DNA of 64,000 nucleotides from Symbiodinium microadriaticum (lineage: Eukaryota; Sar; Dinophyceae; Suessiales; Symbiodiniaceae): assembly GCA_001939145.1 (NCBI GenBank), contig LSRX01000171.1, positions 508,576-572,575 of the forward strand, read 5' to 3'. The position numbers and the translations under genes were made by a program. The notes under the pieces were generated by a model that was not told where the DNA came from, made no database searches, and was given only the letters and a program-made list of their open reading frames with translations. Shown piece after piece: positions 9,886 to 19,568 of this stretch. Position 1 is the stretch's first letter, and each line of letters starts with the position of its first letter.

Positions 9886-9975
9886 GACCCAATAATTAGG
9901 TACTTAGGTTTCGGACAGGAGAGTTCTGTAGGTTAGCAGTTTGGGGAGTATATGATTATTAAGTACTTGGACCCT
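9886..9975. mobile_element. MITE-like element, family I copy 1
   Basis: The ends ggacccaataattaggtactt and aagtacttggaccc, with an inner tatgattatt, form a loose inverted repeat. The same pattern occurs at 16254-16349. Confidence 0.5.
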
Positions 9976-10002
9976 TAGGGAACTAGCATGAACCCGAAAC
10001 CT

Positions 10003-10084
10003 ATCCCTTGATTAAGGAATATACCCTTAAGTCATAATGGGAACCTTCATCAGATATAAAGGCATATATTCCTTAATTAAAGGA
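10003..10084. mobile_element. MITE-like element, family B copy 1 (ends eroded)
   Basis: The paired blocks tcccttgattaaggaatat and atattccttaattaaagga match the inner arms of family B. The agagactcc termini are missing, and a telomere-like tract starts about 20 bp downstream. Confidence 0.55.
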
Positions 10085-10261
10085 AGTTCCTATTATAACT
10101 TAAGGTACCCTAAACCCTAAACCCTAAACCGTAAACCCTAAACCAAAGGAGAAATGGGAGTCTCGGGGCTTAAGAAACCTCAACACTTCTGAGGCCCTGC
10201 AGCGATCCGGGCGTCCACCGAGGAATGTGTGGCCTGGCCGGGTCTAGAGCTGTGTCCAATT

Positions 10262-10531
10262 TAGGGGTTTAGGGTTCAGGGTTTAGGGTTTAGGGTTCAG
10301 GGTTTAGGATGGGTCTAGCCCTAAGCCCGAATAGACTATAAGGATTCTTTTTAGGTGGGGACCCTAAACCCTAAACCCTAGACTAGAAGGGTTTTTTGAG
10401 GGTTGAGGCTCACAGTTGTTTTTTTTCAGCTTAGAGAAAAAATATATATATATATACATAGGGGTTTAGGGTTTAGGGTTTAGGGGTTTAGGGGTTAGGG
10501 TTTAGGGTTTAGGAGTTTTAGGGGTTTCAGG
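10262..10531. repeat. Telomere-like tracts, TTTAGGG orientation, up to the N gap
   Basis: Perfect tttaggg runs at 10262-10312 and 10460-10530, with (TA)n at 10442-10456. A short inverted ccctaaa block lies at 10370-10381. The last readable bases before the gap are gggtttcagg. Confidence 0.8.
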
Positions 10532-10725
10532 NNNNNNNNNNNNNNNNNNNNNNNNNNNNNNNNNNNNNNNNNNNNNNNNNNNNNNNNNNNNNNNNNNNNN
10601 NNNNNNNNNNNNNNNNNNNNNNNNNNNNNNNNNNNNNNNNNNNNNNNNNNNNNNNNNNNNNNNNNNNNNNNNNNNNNNNNNNNNNNNNNNNNNNNNNNNN
10701 NNNNNNNNNNNNNNNNNNNNNNNNN
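10532..10725. other. Assembly gap (194 N)
   Basis: Run of N. The left flank is TTTAGGG-type and the right flank CCCTAAA-type, so the repeat orientation inverts across the gap. Confidence 0.95.
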
Positions 10726-10805
10726 CCCAAAAAAACCCTAAACCCCAAAATCCTAAACCCTCAAGCCTAAACCCCTAAACCCTATAAACCCTTATAAACC
10801 CTAGA
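10726..10805. repeat. Telomere-like tract, CCCTAAA orientation, right of gap
   Basis: aaccctaaaccccaaaatcctaaaccc and similar units, then ataaacccttataaacccta. Confidence 0.75.
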
Positions 10806-10974
10806 CATCCTAATCTCAAAGGAGCGAAAGGGCTCCCCCCCCCCAAAAAAAAACTACAAATCCGACTCTTTACAGGAACCCCTAGGGCTCCCTTTTTTGT
10901 GCTATACCCCACAAGCCCTATAAATCCTAAGCTTAAAAGGAGCCCAAAAGGGCTCCCCTTTCCTTGCGCTGAAG

Positions 10975-11011
10975 GTCCCGGTGGCGAGGAGAGCGCGCCG
11001 CAAAATGTGCG
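10975..11011 (+). CDS. GH7 cellulase exon h (tentative)
   Basis: Starts after gctgaag with gt, which with the g left by exon g makes Gly; then PGGEESAPQNV, compared with the GH7 stretch SGxPxxVESxxPxAxV. Closing the frame with exon i needs two leftover bases and a GA donor at 11012-11013. The match is short and the donor unusual, so this is the weakest GH7 exon. Confidence 0.45.
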
Positions 11012-11048
11012 GAGGAAGCTCTCGGGCTGCAAAAAAGGCAGGGGTTCC

Positions 11049-11190
11049 TTTAAGAGGGTTTAGTGTTTAGGGGTTCAGGGTTTAGGGTTTAGGGTTTAGG
11101 GTTTTAGGGGTTTAGGGTTTAGGGTTTAGGGGTTTAGGGGTTTAGGGGTTTAGGGTTTAGGGGTTTAGGGTTTAGGGGTTTAGGGCTTTA
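11049..11190. repeat. Telomere-like tract, TTTAGGG orientation
   Basis: Nearly continuous ggtttagggtttagg and ggggtttagg units. Confidence 0.85.
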
Positions 11191-11380
11191 TCAGGGTTCC
11201 GTTAAGAGTACCCTAAGCCCTAAACCCTAATATCAGGGTTCCCTAAGAGTACCTTAAACCCGAATAGAGACTCCAATATCCCTTAATCAAGGAATGTACT
11301 TTAAAGTATAGTAGGAACCCCAGTAAGATTTAAGGTAAGGGATATTGGAGTCTCTGGGTATCAGGGTTCCCTAAGAGTTC
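11187..11380. repeat. Threefold tatcagggttcc...aagagt repeat around a MITE
   Basis: The motif tatcagggttccctaagagt occurs at about 11188 (with gttaagag), 11231 and 11359. The last two copies bracket the family B element at 11266-11355, as if the insertion duplicated its surroundings. Confidence 0.6.
11266..11355. mobile_element. MITE-like element, family B copy 2
   Basis: Termini agagactccaatatccctta and gggatattggagtctct, with the inner arm taatcaaggaatgtac partly lost on the right side. Confidence 0.75.
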
Positions 11381-11445
11381 GTTGACGGGTTGTATCACGG
11401 GTTTAGGCTTTTTGGTTTGGGGTTGCAGGATGGTTTACCTGTGAC

Positions 11446-11590
11446 CCAAAAGACCTACCTAGCCTTTCCAGGGACCATAATATAGAAACCATAAGAGGGA
11501 ACCCAAAAAAGGGTAATATAGGGCTATTATTGCCCATACTATGTTGAGGGTTCCTTAAAATAAGGAACCCTGAAACGGCAGGTCTTTTCG
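11446..11590. mobile_element. MITE-like inverted-repeat element
   Basis: Left ccaaaagacctacc and right ggcaggtcttttcg are inverted; aaggaaccct blocks lie inside. A fragment with the same left end (cccaaaagacctacctagc) occurs at about 11863. Confidence 0.5.
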
Positions 11591-11676
11591 TCTACAGGCG
11601 CAGTAGAAGTAGAAGCGAGGAAGTTGGAACATGGGTTCCGGAGGGATGAGTGCGAGGATCTCTTATACTTTACCTT

Positions 11677-11783
11677 CGTAGCTGAATTAACTACACTTTA
11701 AACTATTTTTGGGATAATATGAATGATCCCTTATAGAACTGAAAGTGTACACTTTTTTTGTGCTTATGAACTCAGCAACTAAG
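11677..11783. mobile_element. MITE-like element, family E copy 1
   Basis: Runs from tagctgaattaactacac to gaactcagcaactaa. The central part is gataatatgaatgatcccttatagaactgaaagtgtacac. The copy at 42727 is the same except that the centre is replaced by telomere repeats. Confidence 0.65.
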
Positions 11784-12110
11784 CTACCTGAAGGGCATCA
11801 GGAGAAGCATGTTCCCACTTTCTGGCCTCTACTTTTGGGGCTCAGGGCTTCCCTGTCCCAAAAGACCTACCTAGCTCAAGGGGCTATATATACTAACCAT
11901 AAGCTATTTTGGTGCCCTAACTAGACCCCAAAGACCTTCTTCTAATTAAAACCCTATTCTAATGACTTACGGCTACAGGCTGGAGGCTTCAGAACGGAGG
12001 CCAAAGGTCGAAGGGTTCCTTACCTCAGCTCTTCGGCTCTGCTCTCGGCATGGAGGGTTAGGGCTTAGAGTTTAGGGTTTAGGCTCGGCATGGAGTTTTC
12101 AGAGACTCCG

Positions 12111-12205
12111 ACATCCCTGAATTAAGGGAAAAACCTTGGAATTTAGTAGGAAACCTACTAAGATTTAAGGTATATTCCTGAATTCAGGGGTTTTGGAGTT
12201 TTTCT
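12111..12205. mobile_element. MITE-like element, family B copy 3
   Basis: agagactccgacatccctgaatt at the left; gaattcaggggttttggagtttttct at the right, diverged. Inner aggtatattcc matches the family. Confidence 0.6.
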
Positions 12206-12239
12206 GGGTCTTTAGGTTTCGGGGGCTTCGGGTTTATAG

Positions 12240-12420
12240 GGCTTCGGGCTTAGAGGTATTAGGGTCCTTCGGGTTTAGGGTTTAGGGTGGCCGGAGTCGG
12301 TTTAGGGTTTGGGGTTTAGGGCTTCGGAAGTATAGGGTTTAGTAGGGTTTGGGGTTTAGGGGTTTAGGGCTTCGGAAGTTTTTGGGGTTTAGGGTTTGGG
12401 GTTTAGGATTTTTGGAGTCT
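12240..12420. repeat. Telomere-like tract, TTTAGGG orientation
   Basis: Includes the variants ggcttcggaagttt and ggtttggggtttagg, repeated. Confidence 0.7.
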
Positions 12421-12769
12421 TGCTCCCTTCTCGTCATCCATGCTGTACTACATACCACAAATCACAAACCTGTTCTTGTAGTTAATCTTGCACTGCGCCT
12501 TGGTCAAAGCACTGTTGTAAGGAATTGCTTCGTGCTTTTTGTTTTGTTTACAGGGCTTGCAATATCCCACTTTCGTCGATGGAAGGACTTACATAGGATC
12601 CTTTGAGAAAGGCCACAAACCCTAAACTAAACCTATAGTGCCCTAATAATAGTACCCTCAGTAACCCTTCTAGCAAGACTAAAACAGACCCTAAACCCCT
12701 AAACCCTAAAAACCGTAAAAATCTAAAAACCCTAAACCCTTGAAGCCCTAAAAGCCCTGAACTCGCCAG

Positions 12770-12842
12770 AGTCATAAGGCACACCTTCGGCCACGTGATC
12801 TTCGCAAACGCAGCTGTTGGAGAGATCGGCACCACCCAGTCC
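12770..12842 (+). CDS. GH7 cellulase exon i (end of catalytic domain)
   Basis: Reads VIRHTFGHVIFANAAVGEIG then TTQS. It resembles the conserved end of GH7 (VxFSNIxxGPIGST). It begins with one base after ctcgccag. A GC donor at 12843-12844 in phase 0 would lead directly into the Thr-rich linker at 13480. Confidence 0.6.
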
Positions 12843-12859
12843 GCTCCCAGACTGCACAG

Positions 12860-12960
12860 TTTAGGCTTTAGGGTTCAGGACTTGGGGTTTAGGGTTTAGG
12901 GCTTAGGGTTTAGGGTTTAGGACTTGGGGTTTCAGGGTTTAGGAAGTTTAGGGGTTTTGG
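12860..12960. repeat. Telomere-like tract, TTTAGGG orientation
   Basis: Alternating ggtttagggtttagg and gacttggggttt units. Confidence 0.75.
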
Positions 12961-13230
12961 AGTTTAGGATTCGCGTTGGACCCGGTATTTGGCTCGACGC
13001 CCTGTTGCCGGAACCGGCTTACATGACGAGAGGACCCAGAAAGTGTGTACATAACAATGCTTTTGGATGGTATCGAGCCCGAAATCCTAAACCCTAAGGT
13101 CCCGAGCCTTAGGTCTAAACCCAAAGGTCCCAAGCCCTAAATCCTAAAGCTCCTGTCTTGAGTAGCAGCCCGACGGGGACGTATGCTGGAGCCTTACATG
13201 AGCAGTTCTCGAAGCTGGCGTCCCTCATGG

Positions 13231-13303
13231 AATTCCTTTTTACAAGGGTGCCATACTCTGTTTGGGACCTGAAAAAGGACTTTCGTTTAGAGTATTCTCT
13301 GAG
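13231..13303. mobile_element. MITE-like element, family A copy 3 (fragment)
   Basis: ttcctttttacaagggtgccatactctgtttgggacctgaaaaagga, then gtttagagtattctc. The outer ends are missing. Confidence 0.45.
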
Positions 13304-13479
13304 CAGTTCATAAATACCGAACAGGGATGTTGCAACAAGAAGTCGGATGTTCATAAAATGGAACCCCGAGAGAAAGCCCCCTACATCTTTCTATACTATG
13401 CATTATATCCTTTGTTACATATGATACTTTATATCATGTCATCTTAGTATATATTCTGTTATAGTATAGTTTGTCAAAG

Positions 13480-13624
13480 GTCTACCCCGGTTCTCCGGTG
13501 ACATCGCCGCCCTCGACTACGGCGACCATGCCGACAGAGACGACCACGACCACCGAGCTTACGGCAACAATGCCGACAGAGACGTCTACGACCACACAGC
13601 TGACCACGACTGGCATCTCCAGAA
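13480..13624 (+). CDS. Thr-rich linker exon 1
   Basis: After gtcaaag the frame reads VYPGSPVTSPPSTT, then two ATMPTET(S/T)TTT units, then TTTGISR. Such Thr/Pro-rich, probably O-glycosylated linkers join catalytic and accessory domains in secreted cellulases. I end it at the GT donor 13625, leaving one base (a) that makes Ser with the next exon. In-frame TGA at 13648 is the alternative end. Confidence 0.6.
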
Positions 13625-13894
13625 GTGCCTTGACTGAGCCTTCTGAGTGATTTTGGCATCTCGAATGCCCCAAAAACTGAGGGGGGAGGGTGGTCTTTGG
13701 GTGTTCAAGGGTCTTTCAGTTTCGCATTCGAGGGTCCACACATCCACAGCTGCACAGAACATGGAGAGCCCGAAACTAAGGTGACTGTGAGGGTGACTCT
13801 GTCTGTTTGTGCGTGTGTGCGCATGTGCTTCTGGGTGACAGTTCAGGTCCAATGGCAGACCTGAAGTAGATGAGAGGTCTCTACTTAAGCATGC

Positions 13895-13985
13895 TTCCAA
13901 AAAAACTAGCTACATTTTTGGGCTGCTTCCAAAAACTAACTACATTTTTGGTCTGCTTCCAAAAACTAACTACATTTTTGGTCTG
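13895..13985. repeat. Tandem repeat, ~31-bp unit x3
   Basis: Unit ggtctgcttccaaaaactaa plus ctacattttt, three copies with small differences. Confidence 0.8.
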
Positions 13986-14097
13986 CTGGTACGCTTGTGA
14001 AGTTCGCAATGACTATGCGCTTTGCACGCGGCGATTGCCGGTGCCTCCTCCCCAGGAAGCCCATGGCCCCTTTAGGCGCCTTACTTGTAGGACGGTT

Positions 14098-14215
14098 TAG
14101 GGTTTGGGGTTTAGGGAACCCTGAACCCTGAAACCCTACAATTACAAACCCTAATCCTCACCCTTCAACCCTGAAGCCCTGAATCCTTAAACCCTAAATC
14201 CCTACCAGAAGCCTT
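14098..14215. repeat. Telomere-like patches of both orientations
   Basis: ggtttagggtttggggtttaggg is followed directly by aaccctgaaccctgaaacccta: a head-to-head switch without any gap. Confidence 0.65.
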
Positions 14216-14460
14216 AGCGTAGTGGCCCCAAAAAGGTTGAACCTTTCTTGAGCATCGACACTCAGAGGAGCCAAAGCATCCTAAACCCAAAGCTCCTTGG
14301 CACTCCTTGCTCCCCATGTAACATCGAAGCTTGCATAGAACTAACAACATGAATCCTTAGGGTTTTCTTAGTAGAGCTATGCTATACCATAATTACACCG
14401 GAACCGCATTCTGATTCTGACATATGAGTATTACCCCTGAATCCCAGACCCGCGTGCAAG

Positions 14461-14533
14461 GTGATTGGGAGCCCGTAGATGGAGGCGAGGGCCGCGCATG
14501 CCGTGGTGCGAGTCGCAGCGACAACAAACCTCA
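14461..14533 (+). CDS. WEPVDGG module 1, exon 1
   Basis: After cgtgcaag it reads (S)DWEPVDGGEGRACRGASRSD, then NKP. The same signature recurs at 22005. The start supplies two bases for the Ser codon begun by the linker exon. The GT donor at 14534 leaves ca, completed to Gln by exon 2. The family has no function that I can name; in dinoflagellates it is seen (from memory) in front of PAN/Apple-like segments. Confidence 0.75.
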
Positions 14534-14549
14534 GTGCTCTAACTGGCAG

Positions 14550-14670
14550 CTAAACCCTAAACCCCGAACCTTAAACCCTAAACCTTAAAACCTCAACCCT
14601 AAACTCTCAACCTTGAACCATAAACCCTAAACCATAAACCCGAGCCTTAAACCCTAGACCCTAAACCCTA
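14550..14670. repeat. Telomere-like tract, CCCTAAA orientation
   Basis: aaccctaaaccccgaaccttaaacccta and further variants, ending just before a TATC microsatellite. Confidence 0.8.
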
Positions 14671-14735
14671 TCTATCTATCTATCTATCTATCTATATATA
14701 TATATATATCTATATATATATATATGTATATATAC
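14669..14735. repeat. (TATC)n and (TA)n microsatellite
   Basis: Seven tatc units followed by tatatata stretches. Confidence 0.9.
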
Positions 14736-14992
14736 CCGAAAGGGTTTCCCTTTAAGGCTTCGAAATTCTTAGGCTTTGGTGTAGGGTTGCCTATAGGGCT
14801 TTGGATGTTCAGAGGCTTGCCTTTGCAGATCTAAAGAGGCCTTCGTGGGATCCTTAAAGGGAGGGGGGGGGAGTTGCAAGGGCGGAACCCTTAAGGACAA
14901 GCGCTGGGTTTCAGAGTTTAGAGCTTGGGAAGCGGGGATTCTTGGGCCAGATACACCACTTGAACCGCTCTCTGAAGGATCATGTATAGTGT

Positions 14993-15102
14993 CCCTAAGG
15001 CTCCAGGTACCCTTATAGTAGATGCTTAGGCCTTAAAGTCCCTATATACGGACCCCTTCAAGGCCTAAGAATCTACTATTAAGGTACATGGGAGCCTTTG
15101 GG
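14993..15102. mobile_element. MITE-like element, family D copy 2
   Basis: ccctaaggctccaggtaccc at the left and ggtacatgggagcctttggg at the right, with the inner arms ttaggccttaaagt / caaggcctaagaa. It lies only about 70 bp from copy 3. Confidence 0.75.
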
Positions 15103-15173
15103 GTGTCTAGTACCACGGTACCGAGAAAGCCCCATAGTCTCCACCCTGAAGCATGAAACCCACGAGCCTCTAA

Positions 15174-15282
15174 CCCAAAGGCTCCATGTACCTTGATAGT
15201 AGAGTCTTAGGCCTTAAAGGGGTCCCTATATAGGTACTTTAAGGCCTAAGTATCTACTATATGGGTACATGGAGCCTTAGGG
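15174..15282. mobile_element. MITE-like element, family D copy 3
   Basis: Both arms intact; flanked by the 3-bp duplication TAA (15171-15173 and 15283-15285). Confidence 0.8.
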
Positions 15283-15410
15283 TAAGTCAAAAGCTCTTCC
15301 GCGAAATGCCATGCCATATTGAGGAGAGTATGGGGGGTACTATGATAGGGTCCCCTTTCAGGATACTGTGGGGTACTCTAATGGTTCCTATTAAGGGTAG
15401 TATGGGGCAC

Positions 15411-15518
15411 TACGGTTGATGATATAAATCCTGCGTTATGCCCATAATAAGAAAAGGTACCAGAATTCCCATAGCTTAGGGTCCTTAAGGTAATGCAGGA
15501 TTTTTATCATCAACCATA
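15411..15518. mobile_element. MITE-like element, family C copy 4
   Basis: tacggttgatgatataaatcc ... ttttatcatcaaccata, with the centre gaattcccatagcttagggtcc. The element is bounded by TA on both sides, which fits a TA target site. Confidence 0.8.
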
Positions 15519-15579
15519 TGACAAGGCCTGTGTGAATCTTTTGAGCTCCTGTCTCCTTTACAAGCCCTTTCAACCCGAA

Positions 15580-15915
15580 ACAATAGGGTTTAGGGCCTAA
15601 GGCTTCATGGATTTAGGGTTTAGGGCCTAAGGCTTCATGGGTTTAGGGTTTAGGGCCTAAGGCTTCATGGAGTTAGGGTGTAGGGCCTANGGGTTTAGGG
15701 CCTAAGGCTTCATGGGTTTAGGGTTTAGGGCCTAAGGCTTCATGGAGTTAGGGTGTAGGGCCTAAGGCTTCATGGATTTAGGGTTGAGGGCCTAAGGGTT
15801 CATGGATTTAGGGTTTAGGGCTTGTGACGATTCAGGGATGTAGGGTACAGGGCTTAAGGGTTCATGGAGTTAGGGTTTCGGGCTTGTTAGGATTCATGGA
15901 TTTAGGGCTTAGGGT
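15580..15915. repeat. Minisatellite built on a telomere-like unit (~32 bp)
   Basis: About ten copies of tttagggcctaaggcttcat plus ggNtttaggg. One ambiguous base lies at 15690. Confidence 0.85.
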
Positions 15916-16253
15916 TTTAAACACTAGGAGTTCTTCCCAGCTCTGAAAACCCCCCAATCCCTCAAGCTGCAGCGTATGGGGGCTCCAACTGTCTGGGCTG
16001 AGGGTTTCCCCGGAAGAACCGGCCCGACCCATCACGGCCCATCACACCCCGAGCCCTCGTGTAAGCATGAGCTCTTGGAGGCTTTCATATGAGCCCTGTA
16101 CGGGTACATCGGTTCGTCTATATGGATTCCCCTACCAAACCATCGACGACGGGAGCACGTTGAGCTCTACGGGTTCTACTTCATAACGGGCGTTTCTGAG
16201 CGTTCTGTTCTGCAATTGTTCCAGAACGGTACCCTAATGTAGACCCTTCTATC

Positions 16254-16349
16254 GGTCCAAAGGATCTAATCATCATATACTTGGGTTACGGATAGTAGTT
16301 CCTGTAGGCTAGTATTCAGAAGAGTATATGATGATTAGGCACTTGGGCC
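16254..16349. mobile_element. MITE-like element, family I copy 2
   Basis: ggtccaaaggatctaatcat pairs with atgattaggcacttgggcc, and the arms catatactt / agtatatg continue the palindrome. Confidence 0.55.
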
Positions 16350-16603
16350 CTTCTATCTTTCAGGGACTCAACATGAAGATCCTAGCTTGCTCATTTTCCC
16401 CCTGCGGAATAGTCAGCTACAATTCAAGCCCAAGGCTCCCACCCAATTTTGGGTTTCGGGCTTCCGGGAACCCTCATTTTAGGGTTTAGGGTTTAGGGTT
16501 CAGGATTGAGGGTTTATAGGGTTTAGATTTCAAAATTGGGCTTTGGCGTTGGCAAGACCGAGGGGAGGTACACCACTAGTACGTAGCAGTCACCATTGCC
16601 CAG

Positions 16604-16646
16604 GTACTACAAGGTTGTGCGCGGCATCGCATCATTGGAGGCCACG
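16604..16646 (+). CDS. PAN-like module 1, exon 2
   Basis: YYKVVRGIASLEAT, preceded by the base that completes Gln of exon 1. The family pattern is YY.VV.G..SLE.C. It is bounded by cccag and a GT donor (gtatag). Confidence 0.7.
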
Positions 16647-16794
16647 GTATAGATAAGAATCCTACCGCTTTGCTGCTGATCTCTTTGACGACGACGACGA
16701 CGGCGGCGACGACGATGATGATTGTGATGGCCACCACCACGATGGTCATGACTGTTGTTAATTGATGAACGCCCATTGGGACTAAGGATAGCGT

Positions 16795-16880
16795 CATACT
16801 ATACTATACTATACTATACTATACTATACTATACTAGACTACACTAGAGTATACTATACTAGACTATACTAGACTATACC
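16795..16880. repeat. (ATACT)n pentanucleotide microsatellite
   Basis: Seven perfect actat units then actag/actac variants. Confidence 0.9.
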
Positions 16881-17157
16881 ATAGTCTCAGACAGTGTTAG
16901 TCAGCCAAGACAATACCATCGGGAAGCATAGGCCCACGACTCCAAAGCCTAAAACCGCAAACCGTGGCACAAAGCCGTAAACTATCGTAAACGCTAATCC
17001 CCAAAGCCTAAGCACGACACTCCAAGCACAACACCCTTCTCTCAGGTTGAAGACGGAACAGTTTGGGGTTTGGATCTTTTGACCCGCCAGCCATCCATCG
17101 GAGCTGGATACAAAATAACGGGACAGCCGAGAGTTTTATCCTGTTGAGCATCTACCC

Positions 17158-17241
17158 AGAAACTCCAATATCCCTTTATTAAGGACTAAACCCTAATAAG
17201 ATTTAAGGCATATTCCTTAATCAAAGGATATTGGAGTCTCT
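17158..17241. mobile_element. MITE-like element, family B copy 4
   Basis: agaaactccaatatcccttt and aaggatattggagtctct as ends; a ccctaa stretch interrupts the left arm. Confidence 0.7.
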
Positions 17242-17392
17242 GGGCCTGAACCCTAGACCCAGAACCCCAGCACTGAACCATGGAGGACTGCCAGACCAAG
17301 ATGGTCTGCGGCTGCAATGTTGATGTGCCATACAGAAACACTAGGTTGTTCAAAGTTGCAAGCCCCGTTGTGGAGTCACAATCCCAAAGGCT

Positions 17393-17491
17393 CCATGTAC
17401 CCATATAGTAGATACTTAGGCCTTGAAGTACCTATATAGGGACCCCTTTAAGGCCAAAAAATCTACTATATGGGTACATGGAGCCTTTGGG
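17393..17491. mobile_element. MITE-like element, family D copy 4
   Basis: Both ends intact with the 3-bp duplication AAT (17390-17392 and 17492-17494). Its right end lies only 19 bp before the acceptor of the next exon. Confidence 0.85.
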
Positions 17492-17510
17492 AATTTCGGT
17501 GAACATGCAG

Positions 17511-17579
17511 GACTGCCAGATGACCTGCGCTGCCACAGCCGGCTGCCGCGGCGTGGAATTCTCGCGGCAGCGATGTGAG
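17511..17579 (+). CDS. PAN/Apple-like module 1, exon 3
   Basis: DCQMTCAATAGCRGVEFSRQ then RCE: the Cys pattern C.....C.....GC.GVEF....C of PAN/Apple-like segments in secreted or surface proteins, which commonly bind protein or carbohydrate. It follows exon 2 in phase 0 (SLEAT-DCQ) and ends at a GC donor (17580-17581). Confidence 0.75.
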
Positions 17580-17607
17580 GCTCGAGCGCTGGATTGTAGG
17601 TTCCGGA

Positions 17608-17709
17608 CCTTAAGCTACTATAAACTACTTTTTTGTATGTTCTTATCAGGAACCCTAATATGGAATCTATAGAGACCCTACAAAAAAGCAGGTTTAGGTA
17701 GCTTAAGGG
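17608..17709. mobile_element. MITE-like inverted-repeat element
   Basis: ccttaagctac at the left, gtagcttaaggg at the right; inside is ccctacaaaaaagcaggttt, a block seen again near 47375. Confidence 0.5.
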
Positions 17710-17712
17710 AGT

Positions 17713-17789
17713 AGTACCCTTTTGCCCGCTTTGTTGTATGGTTCCTTTAGTAAAACTGAATAGCAGGCAAAAGGGTACTTTGTTATGAA
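17713..17789. mobile_element. Short palindromic element
   Basis: agtacccttttgcc and ggcaaaagggtact are perfect 14-bp inverted ends. It lies directly beside the previous element. Confidence 0.6.
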
Positions 17790-18034
17790 GGGGTCACTCA
17801 TGAACCTAGTAGGGCTTTGGGAATTTGGGGATAACTATTTTAATAAGGGTTAATCATTGTACGGATTGCTATGGATACTGCACGGTTCGGGGCTTGATGT
17901 TTTAGGGCTTGGTGTTTAGTGCTGTCAGGGTTCATGGTGAAGGGTTTGAGCCCGTGGTGCATGATTGCAGGAATTGTACGGCATAGAGACGACAGCTTGG
18001 CTGACAGGGGGTCTAGGAGTTTGCATTACAGAGG

Positions 18035-18180
18035 GGGCTTGTAACCCTAAACCCCTAAACCCCTCAACCTCCACACCCTAAAAACCCTAAACCCCTAAAC
18101 CTCTACACCCCTAAACCCTAAACCCCTAATCCCTAAAACCCTAAACCTCTACACCCCTAAACCCGCAACACGGTCCCTTG
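18035..18180. repeat. Telomere-like tract, CCCTAAA orientation
   Basis: Long units cctaaacctctacacccctaaaccctaa repeat twice. Confidence 0.8.
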
Positions 18181-18282
18181 GCTTGGGAGTTTGGGTCGTC
18201 AGGGCTCAGCGGGGCCTTTGGGCTCAGGCCCGGGATTCGCGGTGAGGGCCCTGTGAGTGTCACTTCAATTTAAGACAGCGGG

Positions 18283-18660
18283 GGTGTAGGGTTTAGGGGT
18301 TTTTAGGGGTTTTAGGGTTTTTTTAGGGGTTTTAGGGTTTTGGGTTTTTAGGGTGTAGGGTTTAGGGGCTTAGGGTTGAGGGTTTGGGGGCTTTGGATTT
18401 AGGGTTTAAGGTCTTCAATTCAAGGAAGATCTGGACCCTAAAGAACCTAACTTCTACGGTTCCTTACTATGACTTCTGTACATAAGTCCATAAAAAGGTA
18501 GGTTGTTTGGGGTTAAGGGAGGGTTTAGGGGTTAGGGGTTAGGGGCTTAGGGGTTTAGGGGTTTATAATAGGGGCTTAGGGGCTTAGGGTTTAGGGGTTT
18601 AGGTTGGGGCTCAAGGGTTGAGGGGATTAGGGGCTTAGGGGCTAGGGTTCAGGGTGAGGT
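18283..18660. repeat. Telomere-like tracts, TTTAGGG orientation
   Basis: 18283-18410 and 18520-18660, interrupted by about 110 bp with an AAGGTAGGTTGTTT motif that recurs at 19080 and 40350. Confidence 0.75.
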
Positions 18661-19292
18661 TTGATGGGAAGTCGGGTTTTACAAAACTGTACGAAAGAGA
18701 AGGCTTCTGATTCTGATCGGTTTATGGCGTCATACGAGTGCTGCAATGGTATGCTGATGTATCCAGGGTCTCAGCCCGTAATGAATTAGCCATTCAACCT
18801 TACATCCTGCACTGTGCAATCCAAATCAAAACTGCCGAAGTCCTTCACCTACATCCGAAGGCCTTAACCCCAAACCGATCAGAAGGGGTGAGCAACGTCT
18901 ACCTTAACCCCAAATAAATGACCTACCCATTTGGAGACTTATTATGCAAAGAAATCATAATAAGGAGCCCTGAAACGGTCTACTGTCCTAGGAGTAGTAC
19001 TATCTACCACCTGAACTGAAACTGAAACTGCTCCGGTTCCCCTCCCCGGGGGGAACGCTCTGAAGCAGGAACCCTAAAAAGGTAGGTTGTTTTTCTAGAA
19101 CCAGCGCTTCGAAGCTTAGGATGCGCAGGGCTCCTTATTATTATCATTATTAATAATATTATTATTTATTATAGCATAATATACCCCAAACCCTATTCTA
19201 AGTGTTCAGGCCCTTACCATACCTTCTATATAGGGCCCTAAGACCTCTAGTACCCTCCAGAATAGGTACCTGGAGGGTTAGGGCTACTACAA

Positions 19293-19368
19293 GGGTAGTT
19301 CTCTAAATTAGGGTACCTTTCTAGGTCCCCAAAGTAGTACGGCACCCTTATAAAAAGGATCCTAAAAC
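19293..19368. mobile_element. MITE-like element, family A copy 4 (right end cut)
   Basis: gggtagttctctaaattagggt then ctaggtccccaaagtagtac and acccttataaaaaggatcct. Confidence 0.65.
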
Positions 19369-19535
19369 ACCAATGTTCGAAAGCCTAAACCCCCTAAGCC
19401 CTAAACCCCGGGAACCCCGGAACCCCTAAGGGTTTAGGGATGGTTTAGGGTGTAGCGTTTAGGGTGAACCCGGGAACCCCTAAACCCCTAAATGTATCCT
19501 AATCCTCGAACAGCTTCAAAGCCCTCTTCCCAGAG

Positions 19536-19566
19536 GTGTGGCTGCGAGCCGAGGGCATTGAGGCAA
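19536..19566 (+). CDS. PAN-like module 1, exon 4
   Basis: VWLRAEGIEA after cccagag. This continues RCE of exon 3, matching CEIWTRPGGIQAS of module 2. The GC donor at 19567 leaves one base (a) that makes Ile with the next linker exon. Confidence 0.65.
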
Positions 19567-19568
19567 GC

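Noticed and set aside
16678..16761. Asp-run exon (DDDDDGGDDDDD...) ending in TAA
   Set aside because: It lies inside an intron whose flanking exons join in phase, has no acceptor, and looks like a GAC/GAT microsatellite.
17279..17400. Extra PAN exon starting MEDCQTKMVCGC
   Set aside because: Similar to the real exon at 17511 only over GGACTGCCAGA; the Cys spacing is lost and the exon before joins better to 17511. It may be a decayed duplicate.
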